This document shows, one piece after another, positions 24,501 through 37,409 of a DNA stretch of 64,000 nucleotides. A program made the position numbers and the translations under genes. The notes beneath the pieces are model-generated. The model made no database searches. It saw only the letters and a program-made list of their open reading frames with translations, and had not been told where the DNA came from. Position 1 is the stretch's first letter. Each line of letters starts with the position of its first letter. This DNA is from Rhea pennata (taxonomy: Eukaryota > Chordata > Aves > Rheiformes > Rheidae): NCBI RefSeq assembly GCF_028389875.1, contig NC_084665.1:3038001-3102000 (forward strand). Direction: 5' to 3'.

Positions 24501-27500
24501 TAAAGTCATATTGAGAAGCAACATAGAGACTGAACAGTAGGTGCAGGCCCTACCTGCTTTGTAGAGCAGCCCATTGGGAGCCCACCAGAGAAGTAATTCT
24601 GGCCTCAGTTTGTAGTAAGATGCACTGCAGCAGCGACAACATTGTTGTTGTCAGCACTGTAGTAAAAGCAAAAAAATCCACTGTCTTTGAGACAGAATTC
24701 AGAAAAGGAGACCTGAAATCTCCTTTTCTCCTAAAATCTCTAAAATGGAGAAAGTTCTTTAAAGCAAAGCCAAAACAAACTGCTGAAAGAGTTAAGTCTT
24801 TGAAAGATACATGGAAATCAGTTTAGGACACTCAAATAAGGGGCTTGGAGCAAATGCAAGCCATGTCTGAAAAGAGAGTCTCAAGAAAGCAAAAACTGAC
24901 TGTAGTTCCTAGAGAAGCAGAGTCAAGGAAGTTATAAGCAAGGTGGCATTCCTCTAGGAAGAGCTCAGGTAATTTCCTCAGGTATTCCTGAGGAAAACAG
25001 GAATAAATCCTACTGGTCTGGAGTCTCCTTCTCTGGAGATATTCAAAACGCATCTGGATGTGATCCTGTCTAACATGCTTTAGGTGACCCTGCTTGAGCA
25101 GGGGGTTGGACTAGATGATCTCCAGAGGTCCCTTCCAACCTCAATCATTCCATGATTCTGTGGTTGAACGTTAAAATGTTATAGGATAAGCCAGAAAAGA
25201 GTCAAACAACTCAGAAAGGGTACAAATTAAGAAATTGGTTGTTGTTTTGGGTTTTAGGTTTGGGTTTTTTTCTTATTTTTCCTCCCAACAGCAGAACTAG
25301 GAAAGGTACTAGAAAATACGTAATGCAAACATACGGTCAGGATGTGCTGTTCACTCTGCCCTGTTCCTTACTCAGTATCTGAGTTTCCTGCAAAGGCAAC
25401 TACTTGGTTCCTCAGAAGAACATTTGTGTAGAGCAGACTGCAAAACCACCACGTCACAGAAGCGAACCAGCCTCACGATATGTGCACCCCAGCAACTTAG
25501 TCCTGAAGATGGAAGCTGTTATATCCATGTCTCTGCACGTATCGGTATTCTTGTACAAGCACCTCAGACACCTGGCTGGTTTTTGAACTATGAGCCTCGG
25601 CTATGTATCTATAAAGGTTTTACAGCACAGTTAGAAGGAAAGAAATTCAGAGTCAGGAAAAGCAGCAGGATAAAATAAGGCAGAAGAGAATGTCTCTGCT
25701 AGAGCAAAAGGTATAGAAATGAAGAATAAATTGCTTTTCAAAGTCTATATGATGGAGAGTAAATGATCACAGCTTAAAAGGAGCACCAGGGAAATAATAA
25801 GGCTATAGAGGAGGACACAAATTTCCTGCATTTGTGCTCACACAATTTCACAGTGGGGAAATGTGTCGGGGTGGGTGTTTGAGTTGGAACCTTCTCATTA
25901 GAAGATCCATCTTGAAATGTGCTGGTTGAAGAAGGCTTGGAGAAAATAGAGTGACTAACAGTAAACTTCCAAGGTCAGGAAGTAGTTGTCATGGAATCCT
26001 ACAGAGACTTCAGGAAGAAAGAGCTGGAATACTGGTGGCAGAGGACTGGGAAGGTATCACACATCCAATCTTTTTTTAAATTGGTTCCAAGAGAGATCTA
26101 GGGAACTATCAGCCAGGCACCGTGAAATCTATCTGTACTGGGCAAATCAGTAGAAACTGTTCTGAAAAACAGAATCAGTGGGCATATGGACAGATATGAT
26201 ATGCTGGTAAAAGACCAATGCCTTAAAAATACTTTGGATTTGAAGGTGCTAACAGGCATGTGAACAGAGGAGGCACATCTACTTGGATTTCAAGAATTTT
26301 TCTTACCAAAGCCTCTTAAAGAAGCTAAGCTGCCCTAAGATAAGAAGGAAGGTCACCGCATGGCTAAATAATTGATTAAAAATCAGAGAAAAAAGTGGGA
26401 GGTATAAGTTGTTACAACAGAAGAAGTCACTAGTGGAGAGTTTGTGGGAATCTGCTTGAGTATGTGTGCTGTTCAGCATATTCTTACCTGATCTGGAGAA
26501 GGAGTGAATGAGGAGCTGATGTTGTTTGGAGATGTTTAGAGTTATCTAGACTTGTGAAGATGAGGTCTGAGTGTGGAGAGCTGCAGAAAGACCTTATCAG
26601 GTTCTGTGACTAGGTGGGAAATAGAAGACAAAATTTCAGGGTAGATGAATGTAAACAAACAACTTCATGTTTAAAATAAAGATTTCTGAACTGACTGTAA
26701 CTGCTCAGGATTTGGGATTATGACATACAGTTCCAGGCAACTATCAGCTCAGAAATGAGTAGTGACTGGGCAAGCAAATAAAAAAACCCCAAGAATTGCT
26801 AGGAAAGGAAGAGAAAATTGAAGGGAGCATCCCTGAGTCACAGTATGTAAATCCATGGTGGCCCCACATCGCAAATATGGTGTGCAGTTTTGGTTCCCCT
26901 TCTTCCTCCTCCTGATCTCAAAAGCATATAGTAGAACTGGAGAAAATTTGGAGAAGCTAATAAAGACGACCAGATTATGCCATGGCTTAGAATCATAAAA
27001 TCACAAAATCAGTAAGGTTGGAAGGGACCTCTGGAGATCATTTAGTCCAACCTCCCTGCTCAGCAGGGTCACCTAGAGCATGGTAGACAGGGTTGCATCC
27101 AGACGGGCCTTGAAGATCTCCAGAGAAGGAGACTCCACAACCTCTCTGGGCAACCTCTTCCAGTGCTCCGTCACTCTCACAGGGAAGAAATTCCCCCTCA
27201 CGGTCAGGTGGAACTTCCTGTGCTTCAGTTTGTGCCCGTTGCCTCTTGTCCTGACACACGGGACAGCTGAAAAGAGTTTGTCCCCATCCCCTTGACACCC
27301 TCCCTTCAGGTATTTATACACATTGATAAGATCCCCCCTCAGTCTTCTCTTCCCCAGGCTGAAGAGGCCCAGCTCTCGCAGCCTCAGAGGGCAGGTGCTC
27401 CAGCCCTCTCATCGTCTTTGTAGCCCTACGCTGGACTCTCTGCAGTAGCTCCATGTACTGGGGAGCCCAGATCTGGACGCAGTACTCGAGATGAGGCCTC

Positions 27501-30500
27501 CCCAGGGCTGAGTAGAGGGGCAGGATCACCTCCCTCGACCTGCTGGCAACAGTCTTCCTAATGCAGTCTAGGACACCATTGGCCTTCTTGGCCACAAGGG
27601 CACATTGCTGCCTCATGGGCAATCTGTCATCCACCAGCACTGCCAGGTCCTTCTCTGCAGAGCTGCTCTCCACAAGGTCAGCCCCCAGCCTGTGCTAGTG
27701 CCTAGCGTTATTTTTCCCTAGGTGTAGGACTGCACTTGCCCTTGTTGGACCTCAGGAGGTTCCTCTCCGCCCAACACTCCAGCCTGTCCAGGTCTCTCTG
27801 AATGGCAGCACAGCCCTCAGGTGTCTCAGCCACTCCTCCCAGTTGTGTATCATCAGCAAATGTGCTGAGGAGGCACTCCATCCCCTCATCCAGGTCATTG
27901 ATGAAAAAGTTGAACAGGATGGGACCCAGTCCTGAGCCCTGGGGGACGCCACTAGCCACAGGCCTCCAACTAGACTCCACACCACTGATGACAACCCTCT
28001 GAGCTCTGCCTTTCAGCCAATTTTCAATCCACCTCACTGATCGTTCTCAATCTACCAATTAGATAGACCAGGACCCTTCGGTCTGCTAAAAACGGTTTGA
28101 TAGCCATCTGTGCCCTCGGGAGCAACCCGGAGCAGAGCTGACTGGGCACTGACCAGGCAAGCTACTTAGTCGCAGTGCCCAAGGGAGAGCAGATCACACG
28201 AGGAGAGACTTGCAGCCTCCTAACAGCAGCAGGAGCAATGCACAGAGGATAAATTTGGCAAATTCTTTTTCCTGTATTAAGCAGGAAGGGTTTTTCTTTT
28301 GTTTATATTTTCATCTGTTTCCTCTGTGGACTCGTGATTTGGGATTTAAGCCAGAACTCCTACAAGCCCCACATTTATGTATGTTTGTGCTTGATTTCCC
28401 CTCTCTCCTAAGATGCTTTGCTAGGGACATGGGGTGGAAGGGTAAGTGCAGCATTTGCTTCAACGGTGGCAGAGAAGATGTGTGGTAGGAATGGGAAAGT
28501 CTTCAGAAAGCAAGTTGAGTTACAGCAGGTAAACCATAACAAGCAGGTCAAGCATGTTGTGTTAGTTTGCCACAACACTCCAGAGGCAGTCAACTGCCAC
28601 TGCCACCCACGACCTCCAGCACCCACGCAGATCCCATGTTTATTCTTTCCTCTCTATGCTTGCTCTTCATAGTCTTCACTCATCTGCCTTTGGTTTTACC
28701 TGTGTTGGCCCCCTCAAGTCCTAGGTTTACCCAAGGATATGGGTAATTCCTACAGAAGCTGATTCCTCCACTATCTGTTTATTCATGTATGTATGAATTC
28801 TAATTCTTAACATGCTTTTTACCCGTTTTATCAGAATCAATGCCAGACAAAAAAAAGGTTAAAATTAAATCTCAAATGTGCCTCACATCTCCCCTAAGAC
28901 TTCCTATAAGTTCATGTCCCATTAGCAACCTTCCTTTTCTCTCATAGAGAAGCACTCAGAGGTCCCACTTCACTGAGACGGTAGTAATTCAAATACTTCA
29001 TCCTTTAATTCTCTAGTGCCCTGGAGTGAAAACCATCCGATCATGGCATTTTGTTACAGTTCATCTTGTTATTTGTTCTAAACTTCTTCTACAAATGTGT
29101 GGATTAGAGAACAGATCTTCCAACAAATTTTACCCTCGTAACCTCTCCAAGAGTCTTCACTGTGAACATGTATCTCTGAAAAATATATATATACTTTTTT
29201 TTTTTTTTTTTTTTTGCTATTGCCTGCTCTTTTCCAAACAGGCCTTTCGCAGCTTGTTTGTTGGCCGTACAACTCTCTGGCAAATTTACAGACTGTGATA
29301 CTTATGAAAAGAGCTCTAAAGCCAGAACTGGGTCACAATTGCAGTTCCCAAAGACTGAACATTACCTACTGACTGGATTGATTTACTAGTCCGCTTTGAA
29401 CATAAACTTTCTTCATATGCAGTGCTTATGCTCATCAGCAGACCCTCTCTATTCTTGGATGATTTCTGGGTATAATGGCATTCCTCTGACTGCCCTTCCA
29501 CAAAGACCCTGATGGTTTTGTTTTTGTTAATATCTTCACTGAAACCTCAATACTATGCTCCATTTTAGTTTTAGATTTTCATGGGTTGGGTAGAAGCACA
29601 TACACACATTTCTGTGCATGTGTATAAAAATATGTATTTATAGTGTGTATTTGATTTTCTGTATTTCTCCACACTACATCTGAAAGGGACATCAGGGGCC
29701 AAGTGGTCGTATCACTTCCAAAACCCTTAGTAAAGGACCTCCTGGAGGGTTTCTCATTGGTTCCTTTGGAGATAGGGGCTATTTGCACATGGGGGCTGAC
29801 AAATCGTTTCCTTCTCTTTTCCTTCAGGATCATTGTTTTTGTTTTGGGGTCTAGCGCAAGTGTCATGTGTTTTTCTCCTCTTCTTCCTTGGGAGCAGAGA
29901 TGGTGACTGGTCCCGAGGGAGCCACAAGAGGAAAAGATGTTGAGCTGAGAAGCTGTTGGAGGGATTAGGGTATAACAGCAGCATGAGTTTTCAAGCTGAC
30001 ATCATGCATTTGATTGTGGCATTGATGGGACAGCCCAGTGTGTCAGCTTTTTGATCAATACTGCTGCTTCCTCTGGAGAGTCTCATGGCTGATGCTCACG
30101 GTGCAGGTTGCCCCTCTGAATGAGGTTGTGCCACTGTGGCACAGGCTGCATCCAGAGCCGTTTCCTCCTCTCTAGGCCATTGCACTGCATCTTTTGCTTT
30201 TCACAAAGCAGGTGATATTTTTATTGGCCTCCTCAGGTCTCTGCTTTGCCCCATTTCAAACCCTGCTCCTGGGACAGGTTTCCAGCTGCTGCAACGCAGC
30301 CTGTGCTTGTGGCAGGTATGGCCGGAAAACTATGCTCCTGGTGTCACTGGTGTGCTCGGTCATATTCGGGATGCTGAGTGCCGCCTCCACCTCCTACAGC
30401 ATGCTGGCTGTCACACGGACCCTCACCGGCGTGGCCCTGAGCGGCATCTCCCTTATCATATTGCCTTTGGGTAAGTAAGTGTGAGGGTTGCACAGGGAGA

Positions 30501-33500
30501 TGTTCGGCAGGCAGTGAAAGCTTAGGTGGGGACATCTGTACCAGTTGGGGCAAAACAAGTAGGAACAGGAGTTTGGAAATTGTTACGTAGGCTATTTCAC
30601 TATGGGCAACCAAGAGAATAAGAAGCCCTTATACAAGGATCCCAAAATGGGCATTTACTGTTAGTCTCATTAATGCTTCACAGTCTAAGCAACATATAAT
30701 CAACTGGTTTTTATTAGTTCTGCTGCAACATTAACACTTATGAACCATATTACCCAATTTCACTTAAGGATCGTTAGTATTAAAATAAAAACATAGACGA
30801 AAGTATTTACCTCTTTCCTCTAATATCGAGTTCTCACCGTTCAAGCACATTGTTGAGGCTGTTCATCAGGATGCCCAGGTCTTCAGCAGAAGGAGGATGG
30901 TGTGTCACTTCTGGGGTGTTTTTTCCTTCTCCGTCTTGGCTTTGCTTGGAGTTGTTTTTATATGCTCCAAATCTGTATTTTTCAAAGGGGGGGGGGTCAG
31001 CACCACAAAAATCATGCAAAGCTAAGGAAAACCAAAGCTAAAAAAACTAATTAATAATATAACTAAAAGAAGTTCCAAAGCTCAGGGTACCCAACACACA
31101 CTGGAACATTGGATGATTTTGCTGATACAGTTAGGACACACTAGGCAAGAATCATCAGATCCTAGAACGACTTACAGGTGCGGCAAAAATTTCCAGAATT
31201 TTTGCAGATATAGTCAGAATCAAGGTAAAAGGGGCTCAAGACTGAACAAGTCCACGCCAGGCCCGACAAATCCCAATGCCTGCTATGGCTGATTATTATT
31301 GTAAAGGTTGAAGTCTATTTCTAGCAGGTGGCACAGTGGGCCACAGGGCTACGAGGCAAAGTGGAGCACTGTGATTCTTATTATTTTGTCCAGTATTTCT
31401 TCTTTCAAGGGTATACTTTAGTTGCTTACAACTTTGCCAGAGGCTAACCTTTTTGGATGAACTTTTTAAATGTGGCAAACATCAACCAAGTGGTGGAACT
31501 TTCCCGGAGAAAAAGGTACCAGGGAACTTGTGTCGCTTTGCCCTTGTTACAAGGCCCTGCACACCTTTTCCTGGAGAAGTCCTGTGTCCCGGCTGAATGT
31601 TGCCTTCCTATTGCAGGGATGGAATGGGTGGACGTGCAGCATCGCACCCTCTCAGGGATCCTGACTAGCATCTTCTGGAGCATCGGGAACATGCTGCTGG
31701 CCCTGATAGCATACTTGGTGCGGGACTGGCGCTGGCTGTTAGTGGCCGTGACTTCACCTTGCCTCCTGAGCATCGTCTGCTTGTGGTGAGTGCATCAAGG
31801 TGTGGCCTGCTGGACTGGTGGGGATGGGAGCAGGTTGTGATTTTCCAGGCATAGCTGCTCTTGAAAACCTGAGTGGCCCAGGTTTCGTCCCTCCTGAAAA
31901 GGAGCCACACCACACCACACACCATGGCTTTTCAAATGAGGAGAGGCAGGAGTGGGGCTGAGGCCAGGCATTCAGGGGACAGTGGGATGCTCCATGAAGG
32001 GACAAGATTTGGTACTGAAAGCAAATGGAACATTTTGACGAACGTATGGCTTCAGTAGAACTCTTACCGTATATTCATTCAAGGTTTTAAGTTCTATGTT
32101 AAAAGATATCCATTTGTTTTCACCTGGAAAGTGCAAAGCAACAACCAGGGGAGCAAGCAGCAGCTTAGGGAACACATATTGCCTTCACACTCCTACTCTA
32201 CCCCAAAAAGCAGCAGAAGTTGGATGTCTCTGCTGCAAGCAATTAATGGTTCACCTTATCAAAGATCTCCACGTGTCAGGAAAGGATAAGCACTTGTCAT
32301 GTCTTGACAGAACCAAAGGGCCTAGATGTAGAGCCACAAAAATGAAGTGACAGGAGAGGCAGAGTGAGAAGAGGTACAGTCTTCCCACCAACTCTGCAGG
32401 CTGCTCAACTGCAAGGCTCCGTGGGAACAGTGGTAGTACTTCTTTTTCCCTTTCTCTCAGGGGACAGACTTGGGTGGACTCAAGTCCAAAATTAAGGAGC
32501 TGCAAATGCTGATTTATGGTGATGGCTTGATCTTTTACTGGAACAGATGGAAAATTAAGAGACACAGGCCCACATCTAGCATAGGTCTGCTAAGGAGACC
32601 TCTCAGATGTGCAAACTAGCTCTGCAACAACACAGCACTCCGTGTCCTTCGCTAATTAGCACGGCTACTTCTTTAGTGGTCCTAGCCAGCTGACTATCTT
32701 GTGCAAAAAGTTTTCATTATGGTAAGAAACAAACAATCTTATTAATCAACAAAACGAATATGAAACATAACCACAAAGAGCTCACAAAGTCCTTTTTATG
32801 CAGTCATTTTTTATATCCTACAATTTTAAAGATTAAAGAGTCGCAAAAAGCATGCATCTCAAAATATAAATTCTTTGGAGCCAATTTTAATTTATTACAA
32901 CTGGAAATTCTTACCAGTTCAGAAAATCCAAGCTTTGATCAAGGATCATATTATATATATGTGTGTGTATATGTATAATAAATATTTATATAGATAATAT
33001 AAATGTAGTTATTTCCAGTCGAAGTCTCACAGAAAAGACCCTCTCTCTTTGGCCAGGGTCATGTATGTGGGCTGGAAAACACGGAGTGCCAATGGGAATG
33101 CTGTCTTCTCTCCTCACACCAGGTGGGTCCCAGAGTCTGCTCGGTGGCTCATAGCCAACGGCAAAGTGAAACAAGCTCACAGGCATCTGCTTAGATGTGC
33201 AAGAATGAATGGAATGAAAGACTTCACTGTCTCACCAGAGGTGAGAACCTGAAGATTCAGATGCACGTTCTTCTTTTCTCTTTTTCCCTTTCTATTTTAT
33301 TTCTATTTGATACCTGAAGCAACTCTCAGCCTGCTGTGTGATCTGTGGGGTGCTGTGATCCACATGCTGGATCCATGCTGGAAAGCAGTTACAACTATCC
33401 CTAAAAAGAAAGCATCAGCTTATCTCATTGAGGCTTCCTTCAGTAGAAGGATCTCTCCATTTATTATTGCCATGACAAGAAGCCTCACTGTACTGGATGC

Positions 33501-36500
33501 TGGTCTAAATATCCAGTGAGAGAAAAGCACAGCATGGAAAAATAAGTAGAGGCATCACTCCTCTAACAGAGAGCAGAATGCGAAGGCTCACGAGCAACTT
33601 ATGCAGCTTTTGTCCTGTGATTTGTAACCTGATCAGAAGGTCAGTTTTAACTGTCCTACCCTGCATTTGCTGATGACTCTTGGACATGCTGAGGCAATGC
33701 TGTCCACAGTGGCATTCATCTCTCCCAGGGATGGGTGTCCACAGTGTAGCTGTCTGTAGAGTCTTTCAGAGGCTAATTGAATAGGGTCAATGGAGGTTAG
33801 CATGCGATTCTTCTGACCAAATGTAGTTGTCTAGGATAAAAATGACTCACGGACTTCTTTAATGAGATCTCCATTAACTCTACAGTAAGCCTAGGGCTAC
33901 TAGCTTACATATAGTTGCCAGTATCACAGACCTTTGGTTGCATGGATCTCGAGTGTCTTGGTCATTCAACAGAATTGTAGAAATTCTCCTGTTACTTACT
34001 TTAAAAAGAATTGCTGAAAGACTTTATGAATAGACACTGTCTTCTTCCCTGTAGGCAGCTTCACTTCTCAGTGCCTGCCTTTTTTATATACTGTATTTAT
34101 ATAAACATACATATTAACAATCATACTTTATATAAATATACTTAAAAGAACAGTGCATGCTGTTCATGGTTAGCTGCTGACTACAACCTGACAAAACGGC
34201 AGACAGCCATGTGGGTAAGAGGGTGGAACTGACCGACATTGACTTTGCTGACACCATGATCACCATTTTGCTGAGATCCTTTTTGCCATCTGGGATATTT
34301 GGGTAGGAAAAGAGATGGGGCCAGGAGAACAGGAAGAGATCTAAAAATATATAGAGAAAATCTATAAAAACACATAGGAAGACTTGCCTCTGAAAACATA
34401 TGTCCAGAGAATTGTTCTGAAATGAGAACGTGTAGAAAACCCCAGCTGGTGTTGCAGCAGGGATGGGCATGAGCCCCAGCCCATCTAGGGCTCCATGTTT
34501 GGATCCCAGAAGTTCAGCAGTTGAGCTATTTCCTTCTTTCCACCTCTCTCAGGCCCTCAGAAGGATGACAACAGAGAAGAAGTCAGGAGAGAGTTACTCC
34601 TACATCAGCCTGTTCAGGACGCCAGTCCTGAGGAAGATCTCTCTCTGCTCTGGTGCTGTGTGGTAAGCAGTGACACTCTGCACAGGGGATTTGTCCTGCA
34701 ATTCCCTGTCTGGATTTCTCTAATTCCCATCTCCACACACTCCTTGCAGGTTTGGCGTTGCCTTCTCTTATTATGGCATGAGCATGAACCTAACTGGTTT
34801 TGGACTCAATATGTATCTCTCCCAGTTTGTTTTTGGCATCATTGAGATTCCAGCTAAGCTGATGATGTATGTGCTGGTGAATCAATTTGGACGACAACAG
34901 AGTCAGGCGTGGACACTCATACTAACCGGACTGTGCATAGGAGCCAACATCATCATTCCCAAGTGTGAGATACTCCTCTGCTGTATGCGGTACTTGCTAA
35001 AAATGGAGACCTCCATTCAGTGCACTGCTAGAGAAGGAGAATGGGAGATCTTCTCCACAGGCAACTCTGTACAGAGATGCCTTCTACCTACAAGGGTAAT
35101 ACTGGGACAAGGTTGCTAATGTGGGCCAGTCTGAACATCTGGTGGCAACAGATGGTCTCCAGTCACTGTGAGGCAGCTAGTCAGGGTCCAGAGATGGCCA
35201 AATTAAGTGTCCATCTTATTACAGACACTGTCCAATGAAAAATGCTGGGACCCATCCTTTCACCAGTTCAACTCCCACTTGGGCTAATAATTTGTCACCA
35301 AATTTACTCATCCAGCCTTTAGAGGCAGCAGCTCCAGGCCTATATAGCTTTCTACTTTGTCTGTAGAACCTCTGAATCTTCTCCCCTACTTTACCTGAGG
35401 CCACAACAACCTTCTTTCTAGAAGCTTTTTGACTTTTTGACCACTGGCATAAGTGTGTGTTCTTTCCTCCTAGCTTTCACCTCTGTGCGCTCTGTAGTAG
35501 CCATTATGGGCAAAGGTTTCTCAGAATCTGCGTTCACTACTGTCTTCTTGTACACCTCTGAGCTCTACCCCACCATACTGAGGTAAGAGATGACGCTCAC
35601 CTGAGCGCACAACCAGACCTTCTGCAGAGTGTCACCCTCAGGTCTTTGACATCAGCACAGCAGGACAGGCTGTTAGCTAGACTGCAGAGCTGGCACCTTA
35701 CCTCTAGAAGTAGCAAGGTCTAAGGACTACACATAGTCATGAAAAAGAGAGCTACTCTTTGTTGGTCTCAGTTATGTCAGGTAGGTTATGCCTAAAGGGA
35801 GATGTATTGAAAGATGATGGGTATTTTGTGCAGGAAGATTTTTGAACTCAGTAAGGAATCTATGCTTAGCAAAGCCTTAATTCTCTGGGAGAATCCACCA
35901 AAAACTGTTATAAGAGCAAGAGAAAAATCATTTGAAATATTGAGTTTTATAAGGGCCATGTACTACAAGTTTGACAGTCTTCTGGCCTATAGATGATACA
36001 AAAGCAGGGATTTTCTAGCCTTTCAGGATGAAAATAGTTATTTAAAAGATCTTCAGGTAATGGTGACATAAGATTTAGCAGAAGCGTGGTTTGAGATACT
36101 GCTGAGGATGGTGGAGGGAATTAACCTTCACTGGTCTGTTGTGTGTGGGGAATGATGCATATTTAAACCAGACTGGGCACATCGTCCTGCTACTTTTCTT
36201 CTCAGATAGGTCTGTATTTTTATGCACTGAAATGTGTTGACAGGTAAAGGCAAAACTCCTCCCCCTCTCTCTATCTCTCTGCCATACTTTCTCTGCATAT
36301 GCACAAGCAGGTCCTGCAATCCTTGTTTAAAGTGCAAAATGCCATCCTTTCACTGCAAATTAATGAGTGGAATCAGTCCCAGGTTCTATTTTTGGGCATT
36401 TCTCCAAGTTCTCCTAGGTTATAGCTACTGCAGGACCAAGGGTGCCCAAAGGAATCTGTATGGTGGCCGCCTGTCTGGAAGTACCTAGGAGATAGAGGGA

Positions 36501-37344
36501 CATAAGTTTGCTCTCAGCAGACAAGAGGATGTGCTAGGGGGACAAGTAGAAAATACTGACAGAGTTTTAGACATTTAAAGTGGAAACAACTTTGCAGCAG
36601 ATTTTATGGTGCAGAATTTGAGCTTCTGTCTCATAATCGAAATAAATCTGTTTCTCACAGCAGCTATTCTCGCTCTTTCGGAAGCATCATGACTGTATGA
36701 AGATATGAAGAGGAAAAAAAAGCCTAGAAAAAATCTAGTCGAGGAAAAAGCCTGGTGGGAGGAAGTCTTAGCACATACAGAAATATAGGGGGAAGGAGCA
36801 GAGGGCCTGTACTTAGTTCCCCAAGATCTAATATGAAGAAAGCAGCCGTTTCTTTCTTGTGGTGGCCTACACCACCATGGTGCCCTCCCTTTCCAGGCAG
36901 AACGGGATGGGATACACCTCCTTTGTGGCACGCCTTGGAGGGGCTCTGGCCCCACTTGTGTTTTTGCTGGACAGCGTGTGGCGGTCTCTGCCAGAGGTGA
37001 CGTACTGTGGTGTGGCGGTGTGCTGCGGCTCCGTGGCCTTCCTGCTGCCAGAGACACTGAACGTGCGCCTGCCCGAGGGCATCGAGGATGTCGAGAAGAC
37101 ACAGTGAGTCAGCTCCATCCCGCCCCGTGTGGGGTGTCTGCTGAGTGAGGAAGGGAGATGGCCCACTCTGGTTCTCTGCCCCTGGGTGGCAACAGATTAA
37201 GGAGCAGCCCAACGGGGATGGGGACTGTCAGGCTTCCTGGGTTTACGTCCGTTGGTCCAACATGCTTTCTCTTCTTCCAGAGTGAGAGGGCCACTACAAA
37301 TCAGTGCTCCTGAGGGCAAGCCGTTACAGTCTCATCTGAAGTGA
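21571..37344 (+). CDS. SLC22A7: SLC22A7 (OAT2), solute carrier family 22 organic anion transporter, 10 exons
   Basis: Encodes a 542-residue major-facilitator membrane protein that exchanges organic anions (cGMP, salicylate and orotate in mammals) across plasma membranes, typically in liver and kidney. Coding exons: 21571-21948, 24230-24333, 30316-30470, 31617-31785, 33123-33240, 34553-34662, 34750-34964, 35474-35582, 36897-37103, 37281-37344; all introns GT-AG and phases continuous. Visible features: an amphipathic start [13 protein letters not shown], a first membrane segment, a large extracellular loop with NLT, NSS and NDS glycosylation sequons, the family motif [18 protein letters not shown], the cytoplasmic GYLSDRYGRK signature, PESARWL, and LYTSELYPT near the end. 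Human OAT2 is of similar length. The start at 21571 fits the family; an in-frame ATG at 21550 would add seven residues. No disruptions were seen. The choice of A7 over other OATs rests on remembered similarity along all exons. Confidence 0.93.
25018..25163 (+). mobile_element. CR1 LINE 3'-end fragment in SLC22A7 intron 2
   Basis: Reads through the last part of CR1 ORF2 (GGAGATATTCAAAACGCATC, then TGACCCTGCTTGAGCAGGG) into the GGTTGGACTAGATGATCTCC tail and an ATTCCATGATTCTG terminus. Plus orientation, 5' truncated. The ORF2 remnant corresponds to the '[12 protein letters not shown]' C-terminal region of CR1 proteins. Confidence 0.9.
25990..26985 (+). mobile_element. Strongly decayed CR1-like LINE fragment
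   Basis: Scattered CR1-like reverse-transcriptase landmarks appear in plus orientation: a 'NYQPG'-type stretch near 26107-26125, a CATCTACTTGGATTTC block at 26277-26292 resembling the 'YLDFSKAFD' region, and a GCAAATATGGTGTGCAGTTTTGG block at 26870-26893 resembling 'LEYGVQFW'. Stops are frequent in all frames. The remnant is directly followed by the minus-strand CR1 at 26990. The family call is tentative because only motifs are recognisable. Confidence 0.55.
26990..28045 (-). mobile_element. CR1 LINE, 5'-truncated, with ORF2 reverse-transcriptase C-terminus
   Basis: On the minus strand an open frame at 28037-27708 carries the CR1 reverse-transcriptase stretch with [14 protein letters not shown] and the catalytic FADDTQL motif. 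A second frame at 27673-27314 carries [15 protein letters not shown] and [13 protein letters not shown]. The final part lies in 27321-27038 ([17 protein letters not shown]). The frame changes show it is a dead copy. The 3' end (plus strand 26990-27060) has the TTGGACTAAATGATCTCC-like tail and an ATTTTGTGATTTTATGATTC terminus. The 5' half of the element is missing, as is usual for CR1. It sits in SLC22A7 intron 2 and is the longest recognisable LINE in the window. Confidence 0.93.
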
Positions 37345-37403
37345 GTGCCTGCGTGGGACAGCCACGGATACAACTGCAAAACTGAGCCATGTTCCGACCT
37401 TTC

Positions 37404-37409
37404 AATAAA
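37404..37409 (+). other. Polyadenylation signal AATAAA of SLC22A7
   Basis: A canonical AATAAA lies 60 bases after the SLC22A7 stop codon, giving a very short 3' untranslated region. It is followed by a T- and G-containing stretch suitable for cleavage. No competing signal is closer. Confidence 0.75.
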
